7,228 nt of DNA from Candidatus Heimdallarchaeota archaeon (GTDB taxonomy: Archaea; Asgardarchaeota; Heimdallarchaeia; Heimdallarchaeales; Kariarchaeaceae). How positions within the stretch are numbered: position 1 is the stretch's first letter; every line of letters starts with the position of its first letter. A program made the position numbers and the translations under genes. The stretch lies in assembly GCA_021399405.1 (NCBI GenBank), contig JAAFKL010000192.1:1-7228 (forward strand), written 5' to 3'. Below the pieces are notes generated by a model. It saw nothing but the letters and a program-made list of their open reading frames with translations, did not search any database and was not told the DNA's origin. Shown here piece by piece: positions 1-6,288 of the stretch.

Positions 1-165
1 ACACATTCACAGGAGGAATTTTTTATGGGACAATACGCTTAGTTTGGTTTGGGACAGGTCTCAGTGGTTAAAAATCACGGAAATCCTGACTTTGTTAACT
101 CCAGTAGGATGAGAAGTAGAAGGAAGCACCGTTTTTTTACGAAAAAACAAAACCTAATTGAATAG
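1..165 (+). pseudogene. Possible gene end entering from the left, interrupted by TAG
   Basis: Frame 1 is open from the first base to a TAG at 40-42. It then stays open for 40 more codons to a TAG at 163-165. The part after the first TAG is rich in basic residues (for example SSRMRSRRKHRFF at about 100-138). An AGGAGG at 11-16 lies eight bases before an in-frame ATG at 25, so a five-residue peptide (MGQYA) could start there. The layout fits the decayed C-terminal end of a gene lying mostly outside the window. It would also fit readthrough of the TAG, or chance openness in AT-rich DNA. No family is recognised. Confidence is low because the stretch is short and truncated by the window edge. Confidence 0.2.
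131..148 (+). terminator. T-run hairpin, possible terminator
   Basis: GTTTTTT (131-137) pairs perfectly with AAAAAAC (142-148) around a four-base TACG loop, a UNCG-type tetraloop sequence. The seven-T run at 132-138 could act as an archaeal poly-U terminator for a transcript entering from the left. The stem is almost entirely A-T, so its stability is doubtful. The T-run itself is the better evidence. Confidence 0.3.
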
Positions 166-316
166 TACTTTCAATTTTGAGAGAACTATGATGGCGACAT
201 CAGATTTAGGGTTGCTGAACGTGAATTCTTAATAATTGAAAAATTATATAAGAAATTGATCATGAATACAGTAATCACCAATAATTCGATTAAACAAATA
301 GAGCTCTTACCATCAA

Positions 317-328
317 ATAATTTAAATT
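317..328 (+). promoter_or_regulatory. TATA-like box upstream of the Roadblock-type gene
   Basis: An ATAATTTAAAT element is centred about 31 bases before the ATG at 355. There is no Shine-Dalgarno before that ATG. This spacing suits an archaeal TBP site giving a leaderless or very short-leader mRNA. A second TATA-like element (TTATATAAG, about 244-252) would give a leader of roughly 80 bases and is the alternative. Confidence 0.4.
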
Positions 329-354
329 CCTACTAATTACGATTTATTAAGCTA

Positions 355-987
355 ATGTCCTCTGATAGTTATCATTTTGATTTTGAACCTGAGTACTTTA
401 GAGTTCCAAAATTAGTTATAGATGAAATTACTGATGTAATTCATGAAAATTTAATTCAAATTAATACTGTGGAAGATATAATTGGATTGACTATGATCCG
501 ATATGACGGGAAGCAGCCTATAGTGTTCTCTCCTGATGAGATAACATTTGACTACTTGAAGACTCTTGGTGAGATTATTTCCACTATGGAACCTGTCTCC
601 TATTTCAAGAATTTATCTCGGAATTTTGAATTTAAAGGGATTGGTCATTTAAATTTTGAGGATTTTGATATATACCTCGTAAAAATTGATACTGATCTTT
701 TATTAACTATAATGGCAACCGAATCAACTAATCGGATGTTCAAAACATGCCAAAACTTTGCAGATCAACTTTATCAAGTTTTCAAAACACAAAGAAACGA
801 TGAAAAACCAGGTTCAGAAAGTTCCACTACAACTTCTCAACAAGGTGATATGAACGACGAACTTGGTACTTTTGCAAGGTTTAACAGGGAAGATAAGGAC
901 AAGAAACCCAAAAAATCTAAAGCAGAATCGAAATCTGATCTGAAGAAGATGCTAAGAGGAAAACTTGATGGAATGGATCCAAAATAA
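355..987 (+). CDS. Roadblock/LC7-like domain protein with lysine-rich tail
   Basis: This 210-residue soluble protein has no signal peptide or membrane segment. The predicted order of elements matches the Roadblock/LC7 fold: helix (about 18-35), paired strands around GLTMIRYDGKQPIVF (44-58), helix (66-78), three strands (about 91-99, 104-111, 114-121, the last being LLLTIMAT), and a closing helix (126-143). Such proteins usually dimerise and regulate small GTPases or serve as scaffolds, and Asgard archaea carry many. Residues 146-210 form a long polar tail, S/T/Q-rich and then strongly lysine-rich, ending in a short amphipathic stretch (DLKKMLRGKLDGM). The tail is an unusual addition to a domain that normally ends near the last helix. 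The ATG is the first start after an in-frame TAA at 334. The fold assignment is inferred from pattern, not from a profile search, and no GTPase gene is adjacent. It converges on menE with a 35-base gap. Confidence 0.62.
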   Translation: MSSDSYHFDFEPEYFRVPKLVIDEITDVIHENLIQINTVEDIIGLTMIRYDGKQPIVFSPDEITFDYLKTLGEIISTMEPVSYFKNLSRNFEFKGIGHLNFEDFDIYLVKIDTDLLLTIMATESTNRMFKTCQNFADQLYQVFKTQRNDEKPGSESSTTTSQQGDMNDELGTFARFNREDKDKKPKKSKAESKSDLKKMLRGKLDGMDPK

Positions 988-1022
988 TTAGGTGCTGTCT
1001 CGATTTATCAAGATTAGGGTTA

Positions 1023-2519
1023 TCATTCAATAGCTGTCTGCTTAATCTGTGTCAGTAGTTTTTTCCTGTTTATCTTTCCTAAAGAATTTCGTGGAAAATC
1101 GTTCATGAAATATACAATCCTAGGTACTTTATAGGGTGCAAGGAATTCACTGCAAATCTTCAATATCTGGTCTTTGCTGATTATAATATCATTCTGTAAT
1201 ATTACTGCAACTACAGGAACCTGTCCCCACTCAGCATCATCAACCCCAATAACACAGTTTGAGTTGATTCCATCAATTTTAGATATTACATCCTCTATTT
1301 CTGATGGATAGATATTCTCTCCCCCTGAGATAATTAAATCAACTCGTCTCTGCAGGATAAATAGATCACCATCATGGTCCATATATCCGATATCACCTGT
1401 TTTGAATTTGTTATTACCAATATTATCAGAAGATTCATCATAATATTCCTGCACAACTACATTCCCCGATACAATGATTTCTCCAACTTCATTGGGATCA
1501 CATATTTTTTGTTTATCATTGACAATGGTTACTTTTATTCCTTTCAAGGGTCTACCTACACTCATAGGCTTTGCAAAAATATCAGTTTTCATGGCAGTAG
1601 CAATTTGCGACACTGTTTCTGTCATCCCATAAGTGGTCGCAATTGGTAGATTTAATTTTTTACAAGATTCTATTAGTTCTTTGCTGGTTCTATCACCCCC
1701 TAAAAGAATTAATCTCAATGTTGGGATTGGTCGTGAAAAGGCCCCATAATTGATTAACCACTGCAACATAGTTGGTACAAGAGAGACGATTGTAATATGA
1801 TATTGATTAATTAATTCAACTAGCTGCTCTGTTTTGAATTTATTATCCAAGAATACAGTAGTACCATTCAAGCAAGATCTAATCAATATCGATAGACCTC
1901 CCACATGATACAAAGGAATGGTTAACATCCAAATATCATTTTGGAATACACCCAGTCGAGTAGCAGATCCCAAAGCACTAGCATGTAAATTGCTGAATCG
2001 AATTACAGCTGCTTTTGGTTTGCCTGTAGTACCTGATGTAAATACCATCGATTGAACTTTATCAAGAGAGAAATTGTCCTTCTCCCGGCTCTTTCCATCC
2101 GTTTTTAGTGATAAATAAGTGGTACCAAGAATTGCTTCATCTACCGAATAGAATAGAAATTGATTGGACAAACCCTCGACTTTTGCAAAAGTACTTTTTG
2201 AAACAATAATCTTTGTAGTTTCGAGTTTTGTCAGTTGCCACATGATTTCGTCTTTAGTTAATCGAGTATTGATTAACACTGGAATTAAATTATTTGTTGC
2301 AAATGCGTGAATGAGAATTATGTATTCTAATCGGTTTTCAAGTAAAATCGCAATCTTAGTATCTTTTATTGGTTTGCTTATTTCTGTTAAATTATGGGCT
2401 GCTGATATCACTAATTCCAGTAATTCAGCATAAGTAATTGATACATTTTCACCAAGTACTGCAACTCTTTCAGGATATTTCTTTGCCGTTTCAAAAAGCC
2501 AGTACTCCAAACAAACCAC
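1023..2519 (-). CDS. menE: o-Succinylbenzoate-CoA ligase (MenE)
   Basis: MenE joins o-succinylbenzoate to CoA using ATP and supplies the substrate of MenB in menaquinone synthesis. The 498-residue product is a complete ANL-superfamily adenylating enzyme. Visible motifs are the P-loop TSGTTGKPK (161-169), the IPLYHVGGL substrate-side motif (201-209), the adenine-binding YGMTE (297-301), TGD (374-376), the hinge region RRVDLIISGGENIYP (391-405) and the C-terminal catalytic lysine in PRNSLGKINRKKL (K482). The length fits the family. Translation starts at GTG; the codon just upstream is TGA, so no earlier start exists, and no good Shine-Dalgarno is seen. A TATA-like box lies about 35 bases upstream. 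Motifs alone cannot separate MenE from other acyl-CoA ligases. The assignment rests on the IPLYHVGGL region and on menB and menA nearby. It is not in the menBA operon, because an opposite-strand gene intervenes. Confidence 0.85.
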   Translation of the reverse strand: MVCLEYWLFETAKKYPERVAVLGENVSITYAELLELVISAAHNLTEISKPIKDTKIAILLENRLEYIILIHAFATNNLIPVLINTRLTKDEIMWQLTKLETTKIIVSKSTFAKVEGLSNQFLFYSVDEAILGTTYLSLKTDGKSREKDNFSLDKVQSMVFTSGTTGKPKAAVIRFSNLHASALGSATRLGVFQNDIWMLTIPLYHVGGLSILIRSCLNGTTVFLDNKFKTEQLVELINQYHITIVSLVPTMLQWLINYGAFSRPIPTLRLILLGGDRTSKELIESCKKLNLPIATTYGMTETVSQIATAMKTDIFAKPMSVGRPLKGIKVTIVNDKQKICDPNEVGEIIVSGNVVVQEYYDESSDNIGNNKFKTGDIGYMDHDGDLFILQRRVDLIISGGENIYPSEIEDVISKIDGINSNCVIGVDDAEWGQVPVVAVILQNDIIISKDQILKICSEFLAPYKVPRIVYFMNDFPRNSLGKINRKKLLTQIKQTAIE

Positions 2520-2569
2520 TCACAACTAAGATATTTTCCTTATTGAGAGTTATATAATAGCAGTTGTGA
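2520..2569. repeat. 8-bp inverted repeat around the menE promoter
   Basis: TCACAACT (2520-2527) and its perfect reverse complement AGTTGTGA (2562-2569) are separated by 34 bases. The left arm touches the menE GTG start and the right arm lies just upstream of its TATA-like box, so the two arms bracket the whole core promoter. This could be a regulator site with looping, or a leader hairpin if transcription starts upstream of the right arm. It could also be chance in AT-rich DNA. Confidence 0.4.
2550..2560 (-). promoter_or_regulatory. TATA-like box of menE
   Basis: TTATATAA (2550-2557, palindromic, read here on the minus strand) is centred about 35 bases before the menE GTG. That predicts a start of transcription within roughly ten bases of the start codon, which suits the absence of a Shine-Dalgarno. 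Confidence 0.5.
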
Positions 2570-2633
2570 AAGCTGAAGAGAGAATATGAATATATTCGCT
2601 GCATCTTTAGGGAAATCGATCAATCTTATCCAA

Positions 2634-2649
2634 TTTATATAATATTAAA
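2634..2649 (+). promoter_or_regulatory. TATA-like box of the exported-protein gene
   Basis: TTTATATAATATTAAA contains a near-consensus archaeal TATA box (TTTATATA) centred about 36 bases before the GTG at 2674. It predicts a leader of roughly ten bases. It points away from the menE promoter, so 2520-2673 is a divergent promoter region. Confidence 0.5.
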
Positions 2650-2673
2650 TATGTCTAATTTATTGTTACTACG

Positions 2674-3384
2674 GTGCTACGAGGATCAATCTTAGCAATT
2701 GTGATTTTTCTAGTGATGGTTCAACCATCGTATAGTCAATCAGGATCACAACAAATACACTCTCGTATTGAATTGATAATAAATTGGACTGTTGTAGAAA
2801 TTGAAACTGACTTTGTTATCTTGAGAATATTCGCCGATGTAGAAATTTGGAATGAAGACTCTACAAATCAGAATTTAGTAATCTCATCAGATTGCACTTC
2901 TAAACTGGCAACCAATATCATATTAGTAAATTCAACACTATATGGTGGAATTGCCTCAGAATGCCTGAACCAAGCATATGTGATTGAATATACTCCTGGC
3001 ATAAACAATGACATATTTTCGGTCGATATTATTTTCACTGATCCTGATTTGAGAACTCTTCCCGATGGAAGTTATGATATCTGGCTACCAGTAAATGGTG
3101 GTAAATCTTTCACAGCTCAAATTAACATGACTAATGGATTAAATTCTATTAGCTATCAGGTTATACCTGAAGAATGGGGTGCAAATGATAATCGCCCGAC
3201 TCCTGAAGCAGCAATTAGGAATGATCAATTAGATGCTGATGATAACCTTGGTTTGATTGATGATGAAAATACTCTCACTTCTACTCTAGTAGTTGGAAAT
3301 GCTATTAAATACACTTTTGGATTTGGGCTTCTCATTGTAACTGTAGGAATAATATTCTTTGTTAGAAAAAAATATCGAGATTAA
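2674..3384 (+). CDS. Exported protein with a C-terminal membrane anchor
   Basis: This 236-residue protein has a clear secretion signal: hydrophobic residues 5-16, then PSYSQ with likely cleavage near 21/22. A single membrane helix lies at about 210-230, followed by the basic end RKKYRD, which should face the cytoplasm. The body (about 25-170) is rich in alternating hydrophobic residues and aspartate/asparagine, suggesting a beta-sandwich outside the membrane. It has two cysteines (C74, C97) that could form one disulfide, and three N-glycosylation sequons (N37, N86, N151). Residues 165-208 form an acidic, proline-containing stalk. GTG is the start, since an in-frame TAA lies 15 bases upstream. 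No family is recognised and no catalytic motif is evident. It is divergent from menE and its stop overlaps that of menA. A role with quinone enzymes is only suggested by position; a cell-surface or redox-chain accessory protein is possible. Confidence 0.75.
   Translation: MLRGSILAIVIFLVMVQPSYSQSGSQQIHSRIELIINWTVVEIETDFVILRIFADVEIWNEDSTNQNLVISSDCTSKLATNIILVNSTLYGGIASECLNQAYVIEYTPGINNDIFSVDIIFTDPDLRTLPDGSYDIWLPVNGGKSFTAQINMTNGLNSISYQVIPEEWGANDNRPTPEAAIRNDQLDADDNLGLIDDENTLTSTLVVGNAIKYTFGFGLLIVTVGIIFFVRKKYRD
3366..3372 (-). terminator. Poly-T run downstream of menA
   Basis: Seven consecutive T on the minus strand begin nine bases after the menA stop codon. Archaeal RNA polymerases often terminate at such runs. 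The run lies inside the 3' end of the opposite-strand gene, where it encodes the lysines of the cytoplasmic tail, so it may have been kept for either reason. Confidence 0.35.
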
Positions 3385-4271
3385 CTTAATAAGATTCCAA
3401 TAGAAAATAGGATACTAAAGATCAGTCCTAATTTGGCTGTACTTGCAAGAGTCTTATTTAACCGAGGTCCATCAACATCAAGATAAAGAGCCTTGATTAC
3501 TTTGTATGACAATGGAACTGTGATTAAAGGTAAAAAGATGAATATTGAAAAATCCAATCTTAGATAAAAGATCAATAACACCACATAGGAAAGAGATAAC
3601 AGTGATATAAAATATAATCTGGTATTTTTTTGCCCCATAATTACAGCTAGAGTTCTCTTACCAGTAGCATTATCAGTTTTGATATCTCGATAATTATTAA
3701 CTACTAAAATTGCAGTTATCAAGAATCCAGAGGGGAGAGATCCCCACAATGATATTTCGTCAATACTACCATTCTGAACGAAATAGGTTCCGTTTACTGC
3801 AAATAACCCAAAGAAAATAAAAACCATAACATCACCCATACCATAGTATCCATAAGCAACACGAAGTCCACTATATGCCATAAGACTGATAATTGAGGCA
3901 ACTCCAATTAACAAGATCATTATCCCTCCAACCCAGATGAGATATAATCCGTTTATAATCGATAATAATATTATCAGCATTAATCCTCTAAACAACTCAT
4001 CTGCTGCTAGTAAGCCACTAGCCGCAACTCTCATAGGCCCTATTCTTTCTACAGGGTCTGTGCCTTTTTTGTAATCATAATAATCGTTTGCTAAATTGGC
4101 AGCGATCTGAAGGAGTAATGCACCAAAGAAACAAGAAAGAGCTGGTAACAATTTAAAACTACTAGAAAAAAATGCTAATGCCGACCCCACAACTACAGGT
4201 GTTATAGCTGCAGGAAGTGTTTTAGGACGACTAGCTAATTTCCAAATTTGTATCTTGGTGTAATCGCTCAT
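3381..4271 (-). CDS. menA: 1,4-Dihydroxy-2-naphthoate prenyltransferase (MenA)
   Basis: MenA attaches a polyprenyl chain to 1,4-dihydroxy-2-naphthoate, releasing CO2 and diphosphate, to give demethylmenaquinone in the membrane. The 296-residue product is a multi-helix UbiA-family protein of typical length. The first aspartate-rich motif is NLANDYYDYKKGTD (59-72), followed by the MenA-like ERIGPMR (75-81). The second is NNYRDIKTDNATGKRTLA (192-209). These bind Mg-diphosphate of the prenyl donor. About eight or nine hydrophobic segments are visible, and the end resembles other MenA proteins (RLNKTLASTAKLG, 270-282). The ATG follows the menB TAG with no gap, and a GGAG at 4279-4282 sits seven bases upstream inside menB. 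It is therefore the second gene of a menB-menA operon. UbiA relatives use other acceptors, but both motifs and menB coupling favour MenA. Confidence 0.9.
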   Translation of the reverse strand: MSDYTKIQIWKLASRPKTLPAAITPVVVGSALAFFSSSFKLLPALSCFFGALLLQIAANLANDYYDYKKGTDPVERIGPMRVAASGLLAADELFRGLMLIILLSIINGLYLIWVGGIMILLIGVASIISLMAYSGLRVAYGYYGMGDVMVFIFFGLFAVNGTYFVQNGSIDEISLWGSLPSGFLITAILVVNNYRDIKTDNATGKRTLAVIMGQKNTRLYFISLLSLSYVVLLIFYLRLDFSIFIFLPLITVPLSYKVIKALYLDVDGPRLNKTLASTAKLGLIFSILFSIGILLS

Positions 4272-5132
4272 CTATGGTCTCCAAGGGAATTTCTTGAAAT
4301 CTGGTTCGCGTTTTTCGTTATACGCATTCCTTCCTTCTTGTCCTTCCTCGGTCATATAGAACAATTGAGTTGTGTGGCCTCCAAATAATTGCATACCCAT
4401 CTGCCCATCAACATCGGCATTGAGTGCCGCTTTCATGCTTTTGATGGCAAAGGGACTTTTGGTTAAAATTTCCTTGGCCCAATCAATCCCCTCAGCTTCA
4501 AGTTTATCAACCGGTACAATTTTGTTTACCATACCCATCGCCTCAGCTTCCTTAGCATTATATTGACGACAAAGATACCATATCTCTCGAGCTTTTTTCT
4601 GTCCTACCATTCTAGCTAAATATCCTGCACCTAATCCTGCATCAAAACTTCCAACTTTTGGTCCAGTTTGACCAAAAATTGCATTGTCTGCTGCAATTGT
4701 TAGATCACATACAATATGTAAAACATGTCCTCCTCCAATGGCATAACCTGCAACCATACAAATCACCGGTTTGGGTATGAATCTAATAATTCTTTGTAAT
4801 TCCAAAACATTTAGTCGAGCTCGCTTTCCCCCTTTATCCAAATATCCTGCATCTCCCCGTATTGATTGATCTCCTCCACTGGAAAATGCATATTTTCCAT
4901 CTTTTGGTGAAGGTCCGTTACCAGTGAAAAGCACCACTCCCACTTCTTCATCGTACCATGCATCCATAAACGCTTCAATTAATTCATCATTTGTCAGTGG
5001 GGTAAATGCATTACGTACTTCTGGACGACTGAATGCTATTCTTGCAATCCCCTCAGCCTTGTGATAAGTTATTTCCTTGTAGGGTTTTACTTCTTGCCAA
5101 TCAACTATAGATCGGTCTATGTAACTATCCAC
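4272..5132 (-). CDS. menB: 1,4-Dihydroxy-2-naphthoyl-CoA synthase (MenB)
   Basis: MenB performs the Dieckmann-like ring closure of o-succinylbenzoyl-CoA in menaquinone synthesis. The 286-residue crotonase-fold protein matches the usual length. Visible are the oxyanion-hole region SSGGDQ (84-89), the loop tyrosine in GYLDKGG (Y97), [17 protein letters not shown] (128-144), [13 protein letters not shown] (154-166) containing the catalytic serine and aspartate (S162, D164), and the signature end [18 protein letters not shown] (258-275), with Y259 reaching the neighbouring active site. Glycine at 157 (QTGPKV rather than QTD) places it with the bicarbonate-dependent type I enzymes, by family knowledge. 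It starts at GTG with no Shine-Dalgarno. The sequence is strikingly close to bacterial MenB, suggesting transfer from bacteria at some time. It is first in the menBA operon. Confidence 0.95.
   Translation of the reverse strand: MDSYIDRSIVDWQEVKPYKEITYHKAEGIARIAFSRPEVRNAFTPLTNDELIEAFMDAWYDEEVGVVLFTGNGPSPKDGKYAFSSGGDQSIRGDAGYLDKGGKRARLNVLELQRIIRFIPKPVICMVAGYAIGGGHVLHIVCDLTIAADNAIFGQTGPKVGSFDAGLGAGYLARMVGQKKAREIWYLCRQYNAKEAEAMGMVNKIVPVDKLEAEGIDWAKEILTKSPFAIKSMKAALNADVDGQMGMQLFGGHTTQLFYMTEEGQEGRNAYNEKREPDFKKFPWRP
4279..4282 (-). promoter_or_regulatory. Shine-Dalgarno of menA
   Basis: GGAG within the last codons of menB lies seven bases before the menA ATG. It is the only well-placed Shine-Dalgarno before a supported gene in the window. 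It confirms the ATG at 4271 and fits translation of an internal cistron. Confidence 0.6.
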
Positions 5133-5150
5133 AAACGTAATTTCAAAACG

Positions 5151-5165
5151 TATTTTTTATTTTTG
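5151..5165 (-). promoter_or_regulatory. TATA-like A/T tract upstream of menBA
   Basis: On the minus strand this reads CAAAAATAAAAAATA, centred about 26 bases before the menB GTG. It is the best core-promoter candidate for the menBA operon. A second A/T element (AAGTATAATTTA, about 5188-5199) lies further upstream and could be used instead. Confidence 0.35.
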
Positions 5166-5226
5166 AAGGTCGGGCACAAGTATTCTGTAAATTATACTTA
5201 AAATCCCGTGTAAACATTTGGGAATT

Positions 5227-6159
5227 TCAATTCTTGAATTTAGAAACCTTACCCCACCATTTTAACACTCGCATAACTTTCAAAGTAATCCATCTTGATG
5301 CTTCTCCCGTTTTTTCAAACTCAAAATAATGTTCACCCTCATGAATAGTATCTAGAAACCAGTAACCATCATTTTCTCTCAATTTGATCAAGTCAATAGC
5401 TGAATTGAAACGTATGTCATAGGGATGATTTATTGATTGGAAATAATCCAAAGCTGAGAGAACATCGTACCGCCAGTGCTCTGGATAAACTGTCTCGAGT
5501 AAGCTCGTATCAGCAATTTCTCCTGTTTTGTGTGAAAGAAACAGATTATGAATCAATAAAAATTCATTTCCCTCGGCCATTAAATCATTGATCAATGACA
5601 ATTGTTCTTTTTTAACTCTTGAGTACTCACGTAATGCCTCAAGTACTAGTAAAGTAGTATGAAAAGAGGAATGAGTCGCATTCTCTTGCCATCGACAATT
5701 CCATCCTTTATCATCCATCTGGGATTCAATCAGATACTCAAAAATTGCATCTCTTCGTTTATCATTGTTTCTGAAGTATGAAGAACCCGCAAGTACTAAG
5801 GCTGATATACATACTTCACTGTTCTCATGTAATTTATATTTAATGCCACCATCAGATTGTAAACCATCAAGTAATAATATGGCAGATTTGATTGCTCTCT
5901 GATTATCTCTTTCCAGACCTATTCTTCTGAGAATTGTTAAAGGCCAAATTGTTGCTGTAAATTCTGGTTCCACAAATGTTTTTCCCCAAGTACCATCTGC
6001 GTCCTGTAAATCTAATAATTGTTTTCCCCAACCCTCCAACTCAATATACATTCGGTGTAATCTAATATCCTCTTTTTTGCTCTCGAGTAAATCCTGAGAT
6101 GTATGATATCGAATTGAAGGATCACCACTCATCAACCATTCGTGAAGGGTATCGTACAC
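5227..6159 (-). CDS. Alpha/alpha-toroid protein related to terpene cyclases and prenyltransferase beta subunits
   Basis: The 310-residue soluble protein is built from helical repeats with QW-like ends: QDADGTW (52-58), QSDGG (101-105), QMDDKGW (147-153) and RENDGYW (261-267). This is the hallmark of the six-hairpin toroid shared by squalene/hopene cyclases and protein prenyltransferase beta subunits. At about half the length of squalene-hopene cyclase it can hold only one toroid domain. The cyclase acid motif DXDD is not seen in the usual form. C117, C155 (in GWNCRW), H163 and H167 (in HSSFHTT) are polar residues in likely inner-helix turns and could bind a metal, by analogy with the Asp-Cys-His zinc site of farnesyltransferase. 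The segments HWRYDVLSALDYF (228-240) and GEASRWITLKVMRVL (285-299) look like conserved family signatures, from memory. It starts at GTG with a TAG 12 bases upstream. The substrate is unknown. It is co-oriented with menBA across a 94-base gap. Confidence 0.65.
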   Translation of the reverse strand: MYDTLHEWLMSGDPSIRYHTSQDLLESKKEDIRLHRMYIELEGWGKQLLDLQDADGTWGKTFVEPEFTATIWPLTILRRIGLERDNQRAIKSAILLLDGLQSDGGIKYKLHENSEVCISALVLAGSSYFRNNDKRRDAIFEYLIESQMDDKGWNCRWQENATHSSFHTTLLVLEALREYSRVKKEQLSLINDLMAEGNEFLLIHNLFLSHKTGEIADTSLLETVYPEHWRYDVLSALDYFQSINHPYDIRFNSAIDLIKLRENDGYWFLDTIHEGEHYFEFEKTGEASRWITLKVMRVLKWWGKVSKFKN

Positions 6160-6186
6160 AGTACTACTCTATTTTTTTTCAAGGGT

Positions 6187-6198
6187 ATTAATTTTATT
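6187..6198 (-). promoter_or_regulatory. TATA-like box of the toroid gene
   Basis: AATAAAATTAAT on the minus strand is centred about 33 bases before the GTG at 6159. No Shine-Dalgarno precedes that GTG. The spacing fits a short-leader archaeal transcript, implying the toroid gene has its own promoter rather than depending on the upstream acetyltransferase gene. Confidence 0.35.
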
Positions 6199-6267
6199 CT
6201 TTCAAATTTTCCCAATGTCGCTTATTCTGATATAATTCGTCACTGACATAGAACATGTAATATGTAA

Positions 6268-6288
6268 AATAAATTAGTTAATAAATTA
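6268..6288. repeat. Direct 9-mer repeat in an AT-rich spacer
   Basis: AATAAATTA occurs twice (6268-6276 and 6280-6288) separated by GTT, giving a 12-base period. It lies in the 223-base gap between the acetyltransferase and toroid genes, about 110-130 bases upstream of the toroid start. It may be a protein-binding site or simple AT-rich chance. Confidence 0.3.

Larger units (their letters stand above)
1..354. other. Left-edge region without a convincing gene
   Basis: No tRNA, rRNA or well-supported protein gene was found in these 354 bases. They contain a plus-strand frame open from the left edge but interrupted by one TAG (1-165), an AGGAGG box at 11-16 followed by ATG at 25, a T-run hairpin at 131-148, a small GNRA-type hairpin at 189-202 and AT-rich promoter-like DNA from about 240 to 354. 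On the minus strand there is a TTG-started frame of about 29 codons across the first 150 bases, with no recognisable product. The stretch could be a decayed gene end plus the upstream region of the Roadblock-type gene at 355, or it could hide a small RNA. I cannot decide from sequence alone. Confidence 0.5.

Noticed and set aside
40..130. SRP RNA, RNase P RNA or tRNA in the left-edge region
   Set aside because: Weak stems such as GTGGTT/AATCAC are present, but none of the conserved motifs (SRP GGAA-loop domain, RNase P core, T-loop GTTCGA) is found.
1374..1649. 91-codon plus-strand open frame inside menE
   Set aside because: It lies wholly antisense to a complete MenE with all catalytic motifs; its composition is that of a shadow frame and it has no promoter or ribosome site.
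4372..4566. 64-codon plus-strand open frame inside menB
   Set aside because: It is antisense to the best-supported gene of the window and has no independent signals.
5143..5217. 24-codon minus-strand frame between the toroid gene and menB
   Set aside because: It has no Shine-Dalgarno and an unremarkable composition, and it overlaps the likely menBA promoter.
5204..5223. TCCC/GGGA inverted repeat as terminator of the toroid gene
   Set aside because: It has a four-base stem, a 12-base loop and only a short T tract; too weak to call.
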